Positions 10,326 through 18,945 of a stretch of DNA of 64,000 bases are shown here, one piece after another. Origin of the DNA: Bacteroidota bacterium (lineage in GTDB: Bacteria > Bacteroidota > Bacteroidia > Bacteroidales > Porphyromonadaceae); assembly GCA_023396255.1 (NCBI GenBank), contig JAEWWU010000013.1:124001-188000 (forward strand), written 5' to 3'. The notes under the pieces were generated by a model. It had not been told where the DNA came from and did not search any database. It saw only the letters and a program-made list of their open reading frames with translations. The stretch's first letter is position 1, and each line of letters begins with the position of its first letter. A program made the position numbers and the translations under genes.

Positions 10326-11294
10326 TTAGGGAGTCTCTAGCTCAACCTCATAGCTGTGAACCATCCAATCGTTCACATAGATTGCCCAACAATAGTATGT
10401 GCCACAGTTCAGGCACTTGTCTTTGAGCACGAACTTCACATTGAAGTCGTTCTCGCAGTCCAAATTCACATTATGATTTTTGATTAGAATGCTGCCTATC
10501 AGGTCAGTTTTCCAAATAATGTCTCCGGTTTTCTTATTTCGGAGTAGGATCTGATTGTCATATCCTGTCTTTAGCTTCATCAGCGAATACTTTGCCGTTA
10601 GCTTGTTTTTGTCGAATGAAATTATTGCAGGATAAGTAAGGATCTCTTGTTTCAGAGGCATAGATCCATCGATATTCATTACACCGTTTCCCGATGTTAT
10701 CTCTATGTCGAAGTCTTCCGGCGCAATATCTTTCGCTACTGACTCGTGCAACTCGACTTCAACGTTTAGGCGGTTTGTCACCTCTCTCAAGTTTACAGCA
10801 GTATGCTTGTACGTTGTCCCCACTTTTGCGGGGTCTTCCAAGAATACGGTAGGGCTTTCACCCTGCCACACTTTATGATTTTTCAGAGCTGTGGCCATAC
10901 GCTTTTTTGCATTCAGCGTAAGCATCACATCTCTTTTTGTGGTTACACCTTTTACAAAGGAACTCTGCGTAAAATAGTTATTTACGCCTGCCCAGCCGAT
11001 AAAAGAGAAGTATCCGTTGGACACGGGCACCAGAACTTTGTAGTCTTTGTCCAACGATACATTTTTTTGTAGAACCGTAGATACCAATACATCTTTGTCG
11101 TCAAATGCGAAAATATGCAAATCGGATACTTGACCTATATACGTAGAATCTACGGCGCAAGGCGTCTTAGAGTAGAATTTTACATACACGCCCTGAGGAC
11201 ATTCCGAAAGGTCTTCATAAATCATATTACATCCTCCGAGTAATGCCCCGAAGAGAAGCATTGTCAACGCTATCTTGTTTCGTAAATTCATCAC
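10326..11294 (-). CDS. mfa2: Mfa2/FimB-family fimbrial anchor lipoprotein
   Basis: This 322-residue lipoprotein has the signal MMNLRNKIALTMLLFGALLGGC; MNLRNK one codon later is an equally good start. Directly after the lipid-bearing Cys comes NMIYEDLSECPQGVYVKF, the hallmark N-terminus of the Mfa2/FimB family, followed by a first domain with LHIFAFDDKDVLV. In P. gingivalis Mfa2 caps and anchors the Mfa1 shaft in the outer membrane and limits its length. The C-terminal WMVHSYEVELETP is strikingly like the end of Mfa1 here. It lies 134 bases downstream of mfa1, across a hairpin that may reduce its expression. Confidence 0.9.
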   Translation of the reverse strand: MMNLRNKIALTMLLFGALLGGCNMIYEDLSECPQGVYVKFYSKTPCAVDSTYIGQVSDLHIFAFDDKDVLVSTVLQKNVSLDKDYKVLVPVSNGYFSFIGWAGVNNYFTQSSFVKGVTTKRDVMLTLNAKKRMATALKNHKVWQGESPTVFLEDPAKVGTTYKHTAVNLREVTNRLNVEVELHESVAKDIAPEDFDIEITSGNGVMNIDGSMPLKQEILTYPAIISFDKNKLTAKYSLMKLKTGYDNQILLRNKKTGDIIWKTDLIGSILIKNHNVNLDCENDFNVKFVLKDKCLNCGTYYCWAIYVNDWMVHSYEVELETP

Positions 11295-11327
11295 AAATGG
11301 TCTTTCTATAATAAAAACGATAAAGGA

Positions 11328-11374
11328 AAGAGGAGGGGGATCCCAATGCTTGGAGAGGAAAACACCCTCCTCTT
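11328..11374 (-). terminator. Hairpin between mfa1 and mfa2, probable partial terminator
   Basis: Arms AAGAGGAGGG (11328-11337) and CCCTCCTCTT (11365-11374) pair perfectly over 10 bp with a 27-base loop. On the minus strand the stem is followed by a weakly U-rich run (TTCCTTTAT). It lies 55 bases past the mfa1 stop. Partial termination here would give more shaft transcript than anchor and tip transcript; that function is inferred. Confidence 0.55.
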
Positions 11375-11428
11375 CTAAATTTGATTTGTTTACAGAGTCT
11401 CTCAGACTCTTAAAAGCTTGCCTTCGGA

Positions 11429-12994
11429 TTAAATACTGAGGTCAATTTCATATGAATGAACCATCCAAGGAACAACCGTGATATCCACACTCATCCAAGT
11501 TTCGGGAGTTGTCAGCGGATCTTCTGGCTTGATCGGGTTATTAGGTTCATCGGGATCATTTGGTTTGGGGTCAGGGTTGTTTGGATCGTCATTCGGGTCT
11601 TTTGGATCGTCACCGGGAACAAGCGGATTCCAGTTTGTACCGATATTCTTGAAGCCTTTGATGTGGATGTGATAGATGTGGTTACGTAGAACGGGAGAGT
11701 TATACGGCTCATTTATCTTATCAGGGTTTACCCACGCATAGTAAAGAACTTTGCCCCCTACATACTTAGCAACCTTCTGGCCTTCAACGCCACCTTTATC
11801 TTTACTTTGTGCGTTGGCTTTGGAACCATAGAATTTTCCATTGGCACCCAAATAGAAGTCGTCTCCGTCCTTATACACTGTACCATCGGCAAATACTTCT
11901 GGCTTAAATTTGGCACGGATCAATACATATGCGGTATTTCCTTTGGTAAACCCTGTCGTTGCTTTGTCGGGACCTATTTTGTGGTTGGTTGGCAAAATAA
12001 ATTTGCTATTCTTCGCATTATCGCTAAGTTTTATCGAACCCATATCATTAGGAACGTATGAGGCCAGCTCGGGCACTGCAGTTCCGCTGATTTTCTTGGA
12101 GCTGACCTCTTGGTATCCCTCCCAGAGACCGGAGTAGTCGTAGCCAACATCATTTTTAGTATAGTAGTTAGAAGCGTCGGGCTTGTAGTCAAACTTGGGA
12201 GTTTTGAAGTCGGGAGCACCTTTTCCTTGAATGTAGAAAGAGTTTTCTCCCTGAGCAAGTACCCATTTTACATCCGATATGGTACCGATCTTTTCTCCGG
12301 TGATGGGTCTTCTGACTTCATAAGTTTTGGACTTGGTCGTCACGATGACGCGGGCAGCGGCTCTGGCCACCTTTACGTGGGCAATATTCTTCGTGCCGGC
12401 TATCGCTTGAGCCTCCTTAACGTTGTCCTCTACATTCAACGTAGCACTTTCGCTGTTGGTCATAACAATAATGTCCCCCTTCGTATCATCATACTTGGCA
12501 ATTTTGCTTGCAGAAGTGAACACATTAACCTTATCTGCCTTGGAGTTTTCCAACTTAATAACCTCGTTTGTAAATGCTTGTTCAAATGCCGCTGCATCAG
12601 ATAGTGACAATTTTTTGATGATTTCGGCTGTACCGTTTACAAGGGCATAAATCTTTTTCATCCCCTTTGTAGTCTTGATCGCTTTCTTAGGTTTAAGTAC
12701 TCCGCCGGTAAGAGGACTAAAGTCTCCCACTTCATACTGACCGGTGGATACAACTCCGTCGCCCACCACAAAAATGGCTACTTTTTCAATATGATCCTTG
12801 CCGTCCCAGGTGCCTACTTTGTTGTAGTCTTCGGGTAGTGCTCTGGTCTCTGCCGGGAAAGAAAGAGATACAGCTACATAGGTACTGCCTTTCTCTTCGG
12901 AAAGACCTTCTCCGCGACCGGCTTTATTACAAGATGCCAGCCCAAAAATCAGAGCAAGTAATGAAGCCCCGACTGTCGTTAGAATTCTTTTCAT
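11429..12994 (-). CDS. mfa1: Mfa1-like fimbrillin, shaft subunit of the minor fimbria
   Basis: This 521-residue prolipoprotein has signal MKRILTTVGASLLALIFGLA with lipobox Cys22 (GLASC). The first strand YVAVSLSFPAETRALPEDYN contains Arg51-Ala52, placed like the Arg-specific cleavage site that matures P. gingivalis Mfa1 and FimA. HIEKVAIFVVGDGVVS is the fimbrillin core strand. Near the C-terminus an acidic, Asp-Pro-rich linker (about residues 452-495, many DP, NP and KP pairs) separates the core from the final strand VVPWMVHSYEIDLSI, a candidate donor strand. As first structural gene with the expected neighbours it is very likely the polymerised shaft subunit. Mfa1 genes vary strongly between strains, so sequence identity to the reference may be low. 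Confidence 0.85.
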   Translation of the reverse strand: MKRILTTVGASLLALIFGLASCNKAGRGEGLSEEKGSTYVAVSLSFPAETRALPEDYNKVGTWDGKDHIEKVAIFVVGDGVVSTGQYEVGDFSPLTGGVLKPKKAIKTTKGMKKIYALVNGTAEIIKKLSLSDAAAFEQAFTNEVIKLENSKADKVNVFTSASKIAKYDDTKGDIIVMTNSESATLNVEDNVKEAQAIAGTKNIAHVKVARAAARVIVTTKSKTYEVRRPITGEKIGTISDVKWVLAQGENSFYIQGKGAPDFKTPKFDYKPDASNYYTKNDVGYDYSGLWEGYQEVSSKKISGTAVPELASYVPNDMGSIKLSDNAKNSKFILPTNHKIGPDKATTGFTKGNTAYVLIRAKFKPEVFADGTVYKDGDDFYLGANGKFYGSKANAQSKDKGGVEGQKVAKYVGGKVLYYAWVNPDKINEPYNSPVLRNHIYHIHIKGFKNIGTNWNPLVPGDDPKDPNDDPNNPDPKPNDPDEPNNPIKPEDPLTTPETWMSVDITVVPWMVHSYEIDLSI

Positions 12995-13079
12995 TTTGGT
13001 TTGTTTTTTAATGATGATAAAATGGATTAAAAATTCGTGAAAATAATTTTAGATTAAGAATGTATTTTTCATTTTCTCG

Positions 13080-14540
13080 TTACATATTCTGCTCTTCTAC
13101 GATGCTCAGTTCTTTTAGGTTATGTTCGGCGAGTTCGTCTCCACTGCTTATTGCCTCCTCAAAGCATTTACGAGCTTTGTCGTATTGTCCCATTCGGGCA
13201 TATGCCACACCCAGATTATTGAGGGCGTCTTTGCGGTCTGCCACCTTGAGGAGCCTCTCTAATGCCACCCGGAAATTGCCGGTCTCTATATCCACAGCAC
13301 TGGCATTAACGATGGCTACCGGTTCACTGGGAAATAGTCGTGTGGCAATGTCGAATACTTCGTTGAACTCTTTACTACCCTCGGGATAAGTCCTTGCAAC
13401 CAAATACATTTCGTTTAAGCTGAGGTATTTGGGATTGGTCTTGATGATGACTTTTGCCTCTTCTACATCGAATGCTCTCACATTGTATGCGATTACATAG
13501 TCCGTACGTCTGAGACGTGGATAGAAGCGATCCATTAGCAACTTGTATGTTACTCCATTGTCAATAGCTACGATTTTGGCATCTCTGGCATCGGGGTTGC
13601 TGGTGCCATCAATGATGCCGATCACGGTTTTTGCCTTGGCTATCCCAGACTCGAGCAGAGCTTCTCGTAGGCTTTCCCAATCCTCTCCGTGACCTATAAC
13701 GGACTTGATTTGGGTCCGTTTGATGCCGTGAGTAGATACGAGATAATCCACGAATGCTTCGGCTCTACGCTCAGAGAGCAACCTGTTGTATTCAAACGAT
13801 GCCTCTGGCGAAGCATACCCCACAATTGCAAATTCGGTGACATTGATGTCCTTATTGCCACGTACTTCAGTGATGACCTTGTCCACACGTGCCAGTTCTG
13901 TAGCATTGTTCTTGTAGTTCCGTAGCAGTTCGGACTTGTCCACCATAAAGTTGAGGGATGCAGAGTGACGATCTTTGCGAGCCTTGACGGGTTCTACCTC
14001 CGGAACGATATATGTCAATTTGTAGTTCGGCTTGTAAGGCTCTGCAATTACCTTTTGGATCAGAGGTTTATCTAAGGGTGTACTGGTACAATTGGCACAT
14101 CCGGAGACAACGATCTGCATATCCAATGATGCATTCTGCATCCATTGAGAGAAGGGAACCGATGCCTTGTAGTCGACGGACTGCGCAGTATTATTCTTTC
14201 GTGCGATGACGGTATGAGTATCGGCAGGAATTGCTGTAGGGTTCCTGAGTGTTTTATTCCTTACGAATACTTTGTTTCTTGTCTTACCTGTAGTCACGAT
14301 CGCAGGTAACGCCATCTTTTCTTCGCCGGTATTGGAGCGTAAGATGGGAGTGAAAATCAGCATATCGTTGGTAGCGAGATCCAGATTATCCAAAAGTACG
14401 TTCATCCGAATTTGTAAATGACCATCTCGCATAGTGCTGGAAAGGTGGTCAAATCGAACGCCGTCTGCGTATTGAGATTGTGCGACGGTGTAGCTTGCCG
14501 CTGCAATCATAATGCATAATGAGAATATTATCTTTTTCAT
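13080..14540 (-). CDS. DUF3868/OmpA-like/TPR protein upstream of mfa1
   Basis: This 486-residue protein has a cleavable signal peptide (MKKIIFSLCIMIAAASYTVAQ). The N-terminal third (FDHLSSTMRDGHLQIRMNVL onward) resembles DUF3868 domains. The OmpA-like domain at about residues 225-330 contains EFAIVGYASPEASFEYN followed by LSERRAEAFVDYL, the peptidoglycan-associating signature. A tetratricopeptide-like stretch near residues 440-475 (NLGVAYARMGQYDKARKCFEEA) ends the protein. Genes of this type lie beside fimbrial operons in Porphyromonas and Bacteroides and are presumed to be cell-envelope helpers; the exact role is not shown by sequence. The gap to DUF3575 is 18 bases and to mfa1 85 AT-rich bases, so one transcript is likely. 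Confidence 0.82.
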   Translation of the reverse strand: MKKIIFSLCIMIAAASYTVAQSQYADGVRFDHLSSTMRDGHLQIRMNVLLDNLDLATNDMLIFTPILRSNTGEEKMALPAIVTTGKTRNKVFVRNKTLRNPTAIPADTHTVIARKNNTAQSVDYKASVPFSQWMQNASLDMQIVVSGCANCTSTPLDKPLIQKVIAEPYKPNYKLTYIVPEVEPVKARKDRHSASLNFMVDKSELLRNYKNNATELARVDKVITEVRGNKDINVTEFAIVGYASPEASFEYNRLLSERRAEAFVDYLVSTHGIKRTQIKSVIGHGEDWESLREALLESGIAKAKTVIGIIDGTSNPDARDAKIVAIDNGVTYKLLMDRFYPRLRRTDYVIAYNVRAFDVEEAKVIIKTNPKYLSLNEMYLVARTYPEGSKEFNEVFDIATRLFPSEPVAIVNASAVDIETGNFRVALERLLKVADRKDALNNLGVAYARMGQYDKARKCFEEAISSGDELAEHNLKELSIVEEQNM

Positions 14541-14558
14541 ATCTTGTCTTTCTCTTTT

Positions 14559-15137
14559 TTATTTAATGAAATAAACAAGCGATATTACAGCCTTTGTTAT
14601 ACCGAAATAGGTATGATCTCCTTCTGCGATTTTTGAACCGCATTGTACACACGGATATTTGTCGTAGTGGATACGTGCAAATCCTCCTCCAAGGCTTAAT
14701 TCGAAATTCCACTGCGGACTCAGTATCCAATGATAACCATAGCTAAGACCGGCACCATAGAGAGTTCCCTGATAGCGTGCGTCCTTAAATGCCGCCAAGC
14801 GTCCGAGAGGAATATTCCATCCGCCTACGTTGAACTGGGCTCCGTGTGTATGCAAGCCAAAGAAGTGGCCGTTGAATGCCTCACACGTCCAATAACGTAA
14901 TTCCGGCTGCGCCAACCAGTGTTTAAATCGTTTTCCGTCCTTGAAGTTCCAAAAATTGAATCCGCCTCCCAACTCCAACGTAATCCTCTTGCTTAAAGCA
15001 AGCTCTATTCCTATATTGGGCGAAGCAGCAGCACCCCAATACAACAGATTGGATTTGATCGCTGTTTTTTGAGCACTTGCCACCTGAAAACCTCCAAGTA
15101 GAAGCAAGAGAAGAAGAAATGTTCTTATTTTTCTCAT
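14559..15137 (-). CDS. DUF3575 family outer-membrane beta-barrel-like protein
   Basis: This 192-residue protein has a signal peptide (MRKIRTFLLLLLLLGGFQVA SAQ). It opens with KTAIKSNLLYWGAAASPNIG, the conserved start of DUF3575. Alternating aromatic and glycine-rich strands (LELGGGFNFWNFKDG, YGAGLSYGYHWILSP) suggest a small outer-membrane beta-barrel. It is the first gene of the fimbrial transcription unit, 18 bases before the OmpA-like gene. DUF3575 genes often accompany fimbrillin loci in Bacteroidetes, but no mechanism is established. Confidence 0.82.
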   Translation of the reverse strand: MRKIRTFLLLLLLLGGFQVASAQKTAIKSNLLYWGAAASPNIGIELALSKRITLELGGGFNFWNFKDGKRFKHWLAQPELRYWTCEAFNGHFFGLHTHGAQFNVGGWNIPLGRLAAFKDARYQGTLYGAGLSYGYHWILSPQWNFELSLGGGFARIHYDKYPCVQCGSKIAEGDHTYFGITKAVISLVYFIK

Positions 15138-15247
15138 ATTGATTATTGATTGATGAGTATAAATCTATCATAACCCCAATATCCACTCCTATCAGCTTTT
15201 TACGAGCACAAGCACAAATTCATCGGGGGATCGCTTCATATTAAGTC

Positions 15248-15280
15248 TGTGTATCACATAGAGCACTTTTCTGTATCACA
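15248..15280. promoter_or_regulatory. Paired TGTxTATCACA-like sites upstream of the fimbrial unit
   Basis: TGTGTATCACA (15248-15258) is a perfect 4-bp dyad with a 3-base centre. TGTATCACA recurs at 15272-15280, 24 bases on and thus on about the same helix face. They lie 110-145 bases upstream of the DUF3575 start. A role as operator for a CRP/FNR-like regulator is speculation based on sequence shape and position. Confidence 0.3.
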
Positions 15281-15618
15281 CTGATATTTGCACACTAACC
15301 AGCACCTCGTCTTGAGGTCATCTGTGCACCTACGGTACCAGCGTTTTACAAAACGTCTCAAACACGCGTGAATATGATAGATACTCTAAAAACATCAGGC
15401 ACAACGCCTACGGGAAAAGTGCCGGCAAAAACCTTGCACCTCTTTCCGGTATTTTTATAGCTTATGCCACTCTACCAATACCTCAGAGATGCACACACAA
15501 AAAACACAAGCCTCTTTGTGCCAGCGCTTGAAGGGACGAAGAAAAATTTGGAGCGTGAATACGAAAAAGAATATGACGCGCCCTTACACTACACAATGCA
15601 GGGTTGCAGGTCAATTTA

Positions 15619-15703
15619 TATCTTCTCGTATTTCTTGCTTGACAAAATTTCTCAGGTTCCATCTAAGCTCGAAGATATCAAGTAGCAATGCTACCTATTC
15701 ACC
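15619..15703 (+). repeat. TATCTTCTCGTnTTTC repeat, copy A
   Basis: About 85 bases beginning TATCTTCTCGTATTTC and containing AATTTCTCAGGTT and ATCTAAGC recur at 16141-16225 in the same orientation with scattered differences and small gaps. Both copies end near GCAAnnGCTAC. No terminal inverted repeats or coding content are visible. Confidence 0.6.
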
Positions 15704-16140
15704 ATTTCGGGACAAAGGTATACATTTCTTGCAAAAAAACAAAAAAATGGTTGATTCGTTATTTTATATGTCGAATTCAGATGACAGGCGGAGCCAAATT
15801 GGGGAGGTTTAGCTTGCATATGTCGGGCTTTAAGCGGAGGGTGCCAATGGGCCCAAAATGCTATGCCACGTGCATCCATTTTTATGTTTGAGCTCTCTAT
15901 CTCCTCGTAAATTTTTCATCCGTATATACGGGGTAAATTGTGGGTGGAGTGGCAGGTGAATGTCGAGAGAAATTTATTGCCGGTTGTTTTTGATGCCTGT
16001 TTCGGCGTATGCCTTTTGTCGCTACTCCAAAAAGAAAGCGTGAACACACTCTGTCGTTCACGCTAGATGAGGTCCTGAGATTACCTGAAACACGATGAAA
16101 GAACAGACGTGCCCACGCTATGCGCAGGCATCCGCCATCT

Positions 16141-16225
16141 TATCTTCTCGTGTTTCTGCTTGAAAAATTTCTCAGGTTTAATCTAAGCATTGAGGATAAG
16201 CAGCAAACGCTACATTATGTCACCA
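16141..16225 (+). repeat. TATCTTCTCGTnTTTC repeat, copy B
   Basis: This is the second copy of the 85-base direct repeat, about 520 bases after copy A. The best conserved part is the first 50 bases (TATCTTCTCGTGTTTC through TCTCAGGTTTAATCTAAGC). Confidence 0.6.
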
Positions 16226-16555
16226 CGAAGATACTCAATATCTTTCAAAAGCTACTATGGCTTCTCATTTTTTTGGAACTTCCCGTTGCTTGTTCCAGGA
16301 AAAGTTTCTGACTTACACATCGGGGGGACAACGAATGTTTGACGCAAGAAAAGCAGGGGAAATTATTTTAGTAGATAAGTGCGAAAATATTTGGTTTGTT
16401 TTAGGAGCATTGGAATGTTCCGTGGCCAAAAGAATATTGTTCCGAAAAAGAGAAATTCTCCCACTTGAGTTCACATTGATTAGAATTGTTTCGGTTTTTC
16501 GCGAATCCGCTTTACGAGTGAAAGAAGTATTGTTAGGGAGAAAAGGAAGATTAGC

Positions 16556-16680
16556 AGGGAATTATTGGAAATTAGTTCCCTGCAAATAGCTCAAAAGCAA
16601 GGAACTAATCGGGCTTTTCTCGGGAACTAATTTGTTGGCTTTGAGGTCCCTTTTTCGGAAAGAAAAAGAACTAATCGAAC
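16556..16680 (+). repeat. GGGAACTAAT repeat family, copy 2 (long form)
   Basis: This 125-base copy matches 3517-3640 with about seven substitutions and one extra T. The leading inverted repeat and the spaced GGAACTAAT motifs at 16601, 16622 and 16669 are kept. The two long copies bracket the fimbrial locus, one on each side. Confidence 0.85.
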
Positions 16681-17203
16681 ATTGCAGGAGTTGTTGGGAG
16701 CTGCAATAGAATCCCTCAAGAATTTTTCCTCGCTTGAAATCATTTTTGTTCCACCCGCACACACGTGGGTACTTGATCCTTTTATTATGAGAGAATACTT
16801 GTTCCGAATACGTTCGCAATCTTCTGCTAATTAAATACTTCATTTGGGAGAGTTATTGTATCTCATTGAGGGGTACTATCAGGCATTGTTTGAGGAGGCT
16901 TGCCAAATATTGATTGGGGGAATATGATTGTCGGTTTATCTGTTCTCTCTTGTTGGGCGGAGCTATAGCAATACTTTTGATAACTCCCTTTGAGAGAGGT
17001 GCCTTTCTTATCAAAATCAAAGTATCTGCAAGAGCTGTTGTTCCGATAAAGGGGCAGTTCTTGCAGATTCTTTTTTACTCTGTTGCCTTACGTGGACACT
17101 CCGAAATTGAAGTTCTTTTTCGGGTGGTATTTATTCAAATTTGTGGTGATGTACTGTTGTCGTCTTCGGTACTAAACGTACGGATAGAGGGGGCTTTTTC
17201 CGA

Positions 17204-18945
17204 TCATTTCTTGGGAACGATATACTTAAACTTGACCAACTCTCCCTTCTTGTCGTTTTTGTCCAAAGCGATGCTGTAGCAAGTTACTTCTGTTCCCCAC
17301 GCCACACGGCCTTGAATTACTTTTTTATCGATGTAAACCCCGTCGTTTGTCTTGTTGAATAAGGCATCTGCCACCTCTTGATCGTTCAAGGTTACACCGA
17401 AACGCCCCACTACGACTCCGTTTTCCGGCTCAATGTAAAACGATACTACTGCCTGATTAGGATCTTCACTCCACGGAGATGTTTCTACTTTTACCAAGCG
17501 CATCTTGGCGACTCCATCCAAAGAGGCTTTCCCTGTGCGGAACTTAAAAGTTGTCAGTTTTGTTGTGGGACCTCCGTCATAGCCGAAAGCAAAGCAAATG
17601 TAATCCGTGTCGGAGATCAATTTGTGGGTTTTATCGAGGGTACAGTCTCCGCTGCGTGTTTCTACGTTTCCCTTTTCTACAACATATTTCATAAATTCCT
17701 CGTCTTTTCCTTCGTATTTGGAATACTGCTCCGCTTTGATGCATCCAATCATATAGGGTGCGTTTTTGATAGAAGGAGTAATTTGCAACACGGCTCCTTG
17801 TTCTGTCTGACGCACAAGAGTGATGTTAAAAGTTAGATTGACTTTCTCCACTGCCTTGGTTTGGCATTGAGCATTTACGACCTCTGTGGTGCGTGCCCCC
17901 AAATTGCTGACACCGAATACCACTATGGCATATTCGTTATCGGGCTGGAGCGGGGCAGAAAGTCCCATATTCTCCGTATTTATAGAAACAATCCCGGTAT
18001 TGAGAGCATCCCGTCTGGACCAATCATATTCTCCGTGATCTCGCATTCTGATGAATTCTTCGGCAATCCGTTCGGCCCCTTTTTCGTTGATAAGGGTTTG
18101 AGGGCAGATGCCGTAGAAATACCTTATGGAGTTGTCGGAGGGCTTGATGGTAAAGGTAAAAGAGGTTGTAGCGATGTTGCTAAATGAAACTGTAAATTGG
18201 CAATTGCTTTGTATTTCAAAGGGTTTGGTTTTGAAATCGAATTGAGATAATTCCGTGATGGGAGACAAGTTTTCGGGATTCAGCCCTACGGCAATCAGAA
18301 CATAGTCTGTATTTTGATCCAATCCGGTGATGCGCCGTTGATCATCGGAGCGAACCAGTAGGTCATAAATAGAGGCTTCGGGGTCTGTTCCTTTGATTTC
18401 GTCCAACTGTGCTTGGAGATCTGCAACCAGCTTGTTTATGATGTCACTGTTGGAGGTATATTTATCGAAGTCTTTTTTTTCCATCAAATTCCACGTGTAG
18501 TAGAAGTTTTTCTCTGAAGGGACCACGGATACAGAAACTCCGTTGTAAGTCTCTTTGGAGAGATTAAACTTAAAGGAGGGCATTTCTTTTCCTTTCTGGC
18601 TGATGTGTATTACTTTATTTTCCGCTCCCGTGTACTTGAGTGTGAGGAGAGTTGTTCTAAGTCTGGTGGTCTCGTTGGAAGAAACGGAGAGTTTGACCAA
18701 ATTATCAGTTACTTGAATGATTTTTATCCAAGATTCGTCGGACAACTCTGCCGTTATTGAGTTCCCGAAAACCGGGTTGTGGATCGTGAACGAAAAAGGG
18801 AGGGTAGAGGCTTCCTGCTCAAAAGATATTTCGTTCCCGACCAAAGCTACTTCAATTTGAGGAGATAGAGTTTCGCCCTTTTTTTTGAGCAAGAGGCTAA
18901 AACAATACAAAACAGGGGGATTAGAAAATAAGCAATTTGTTTCAT
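17204..18945 (-). CDS. BACON/fibronectin-like surface lipoprotein with frameshift at its signal peptide
   Basis: The open frame from about 18889 down to 17204 encodes a beta-rich protein. It has a BACON-like N-terminal domain (SWIKIIQVTDNLVKLSVSSN, ending VIHISQKG) and then three to four fibronectin-like repeats with motifs such as LDQNTDYVLIAVGLNPE, LQPDNEYAIVVFGVSN and ISDTDYICFAFGYDGG. The body frame can be opened at 18976, but that N-terminus is not signal-like. A perfect lipoprotein signal, MKQIAYFLIPLFCIVLASCS (lipobox Cys19), starts at ATG 18945 in another frame and runs into an A8 tract (18879-18886). With eight A it stops after 13 more codons. With nine it would join KKKGETLSPQIEV of the body exactly. 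Body composition looks intact, so this is an off-phase or recently broken gene, or a sequencing error. The ligand is unknown. Confidence 0.75.
18879..18886 (-). other. A8 homopolymer at the frameshift point
   Basis: Eight consecutive A on the coding (minus) strand sit directly after the lipobox region. Adding one A restores a continuous lipoprotein reading frame. Such tracts are typical sites of slipped-strand phase variation and also of sequencing errors. Confidence 0.7.

Larger units (their letters stand above)
15138..17203. other. Two-kilobase stretch without a recognisable gene
   Basis: Short open frames here lack homology signals, consistent starts and protein-like composition. The stretch holds dyad TGTGTATCACA sites upstream of the fimbrial unit, two related ~85-base repeats (15619 and 16141), a hairpin with arms GCGTGAAC/GTTCACGC (16038-16062) without a U tail, and a long copy of the GGGAACTAAT family (16556). 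It looks like an accumulation of repeats between two surface-protein loci. Confidence 0.6.

Noticed and set aside
16038..16062. Hairpin GCGTGAAC/GTTCACGC as a terminator
   Set aside because: No U run on either side and no gene close enough to be terminated.
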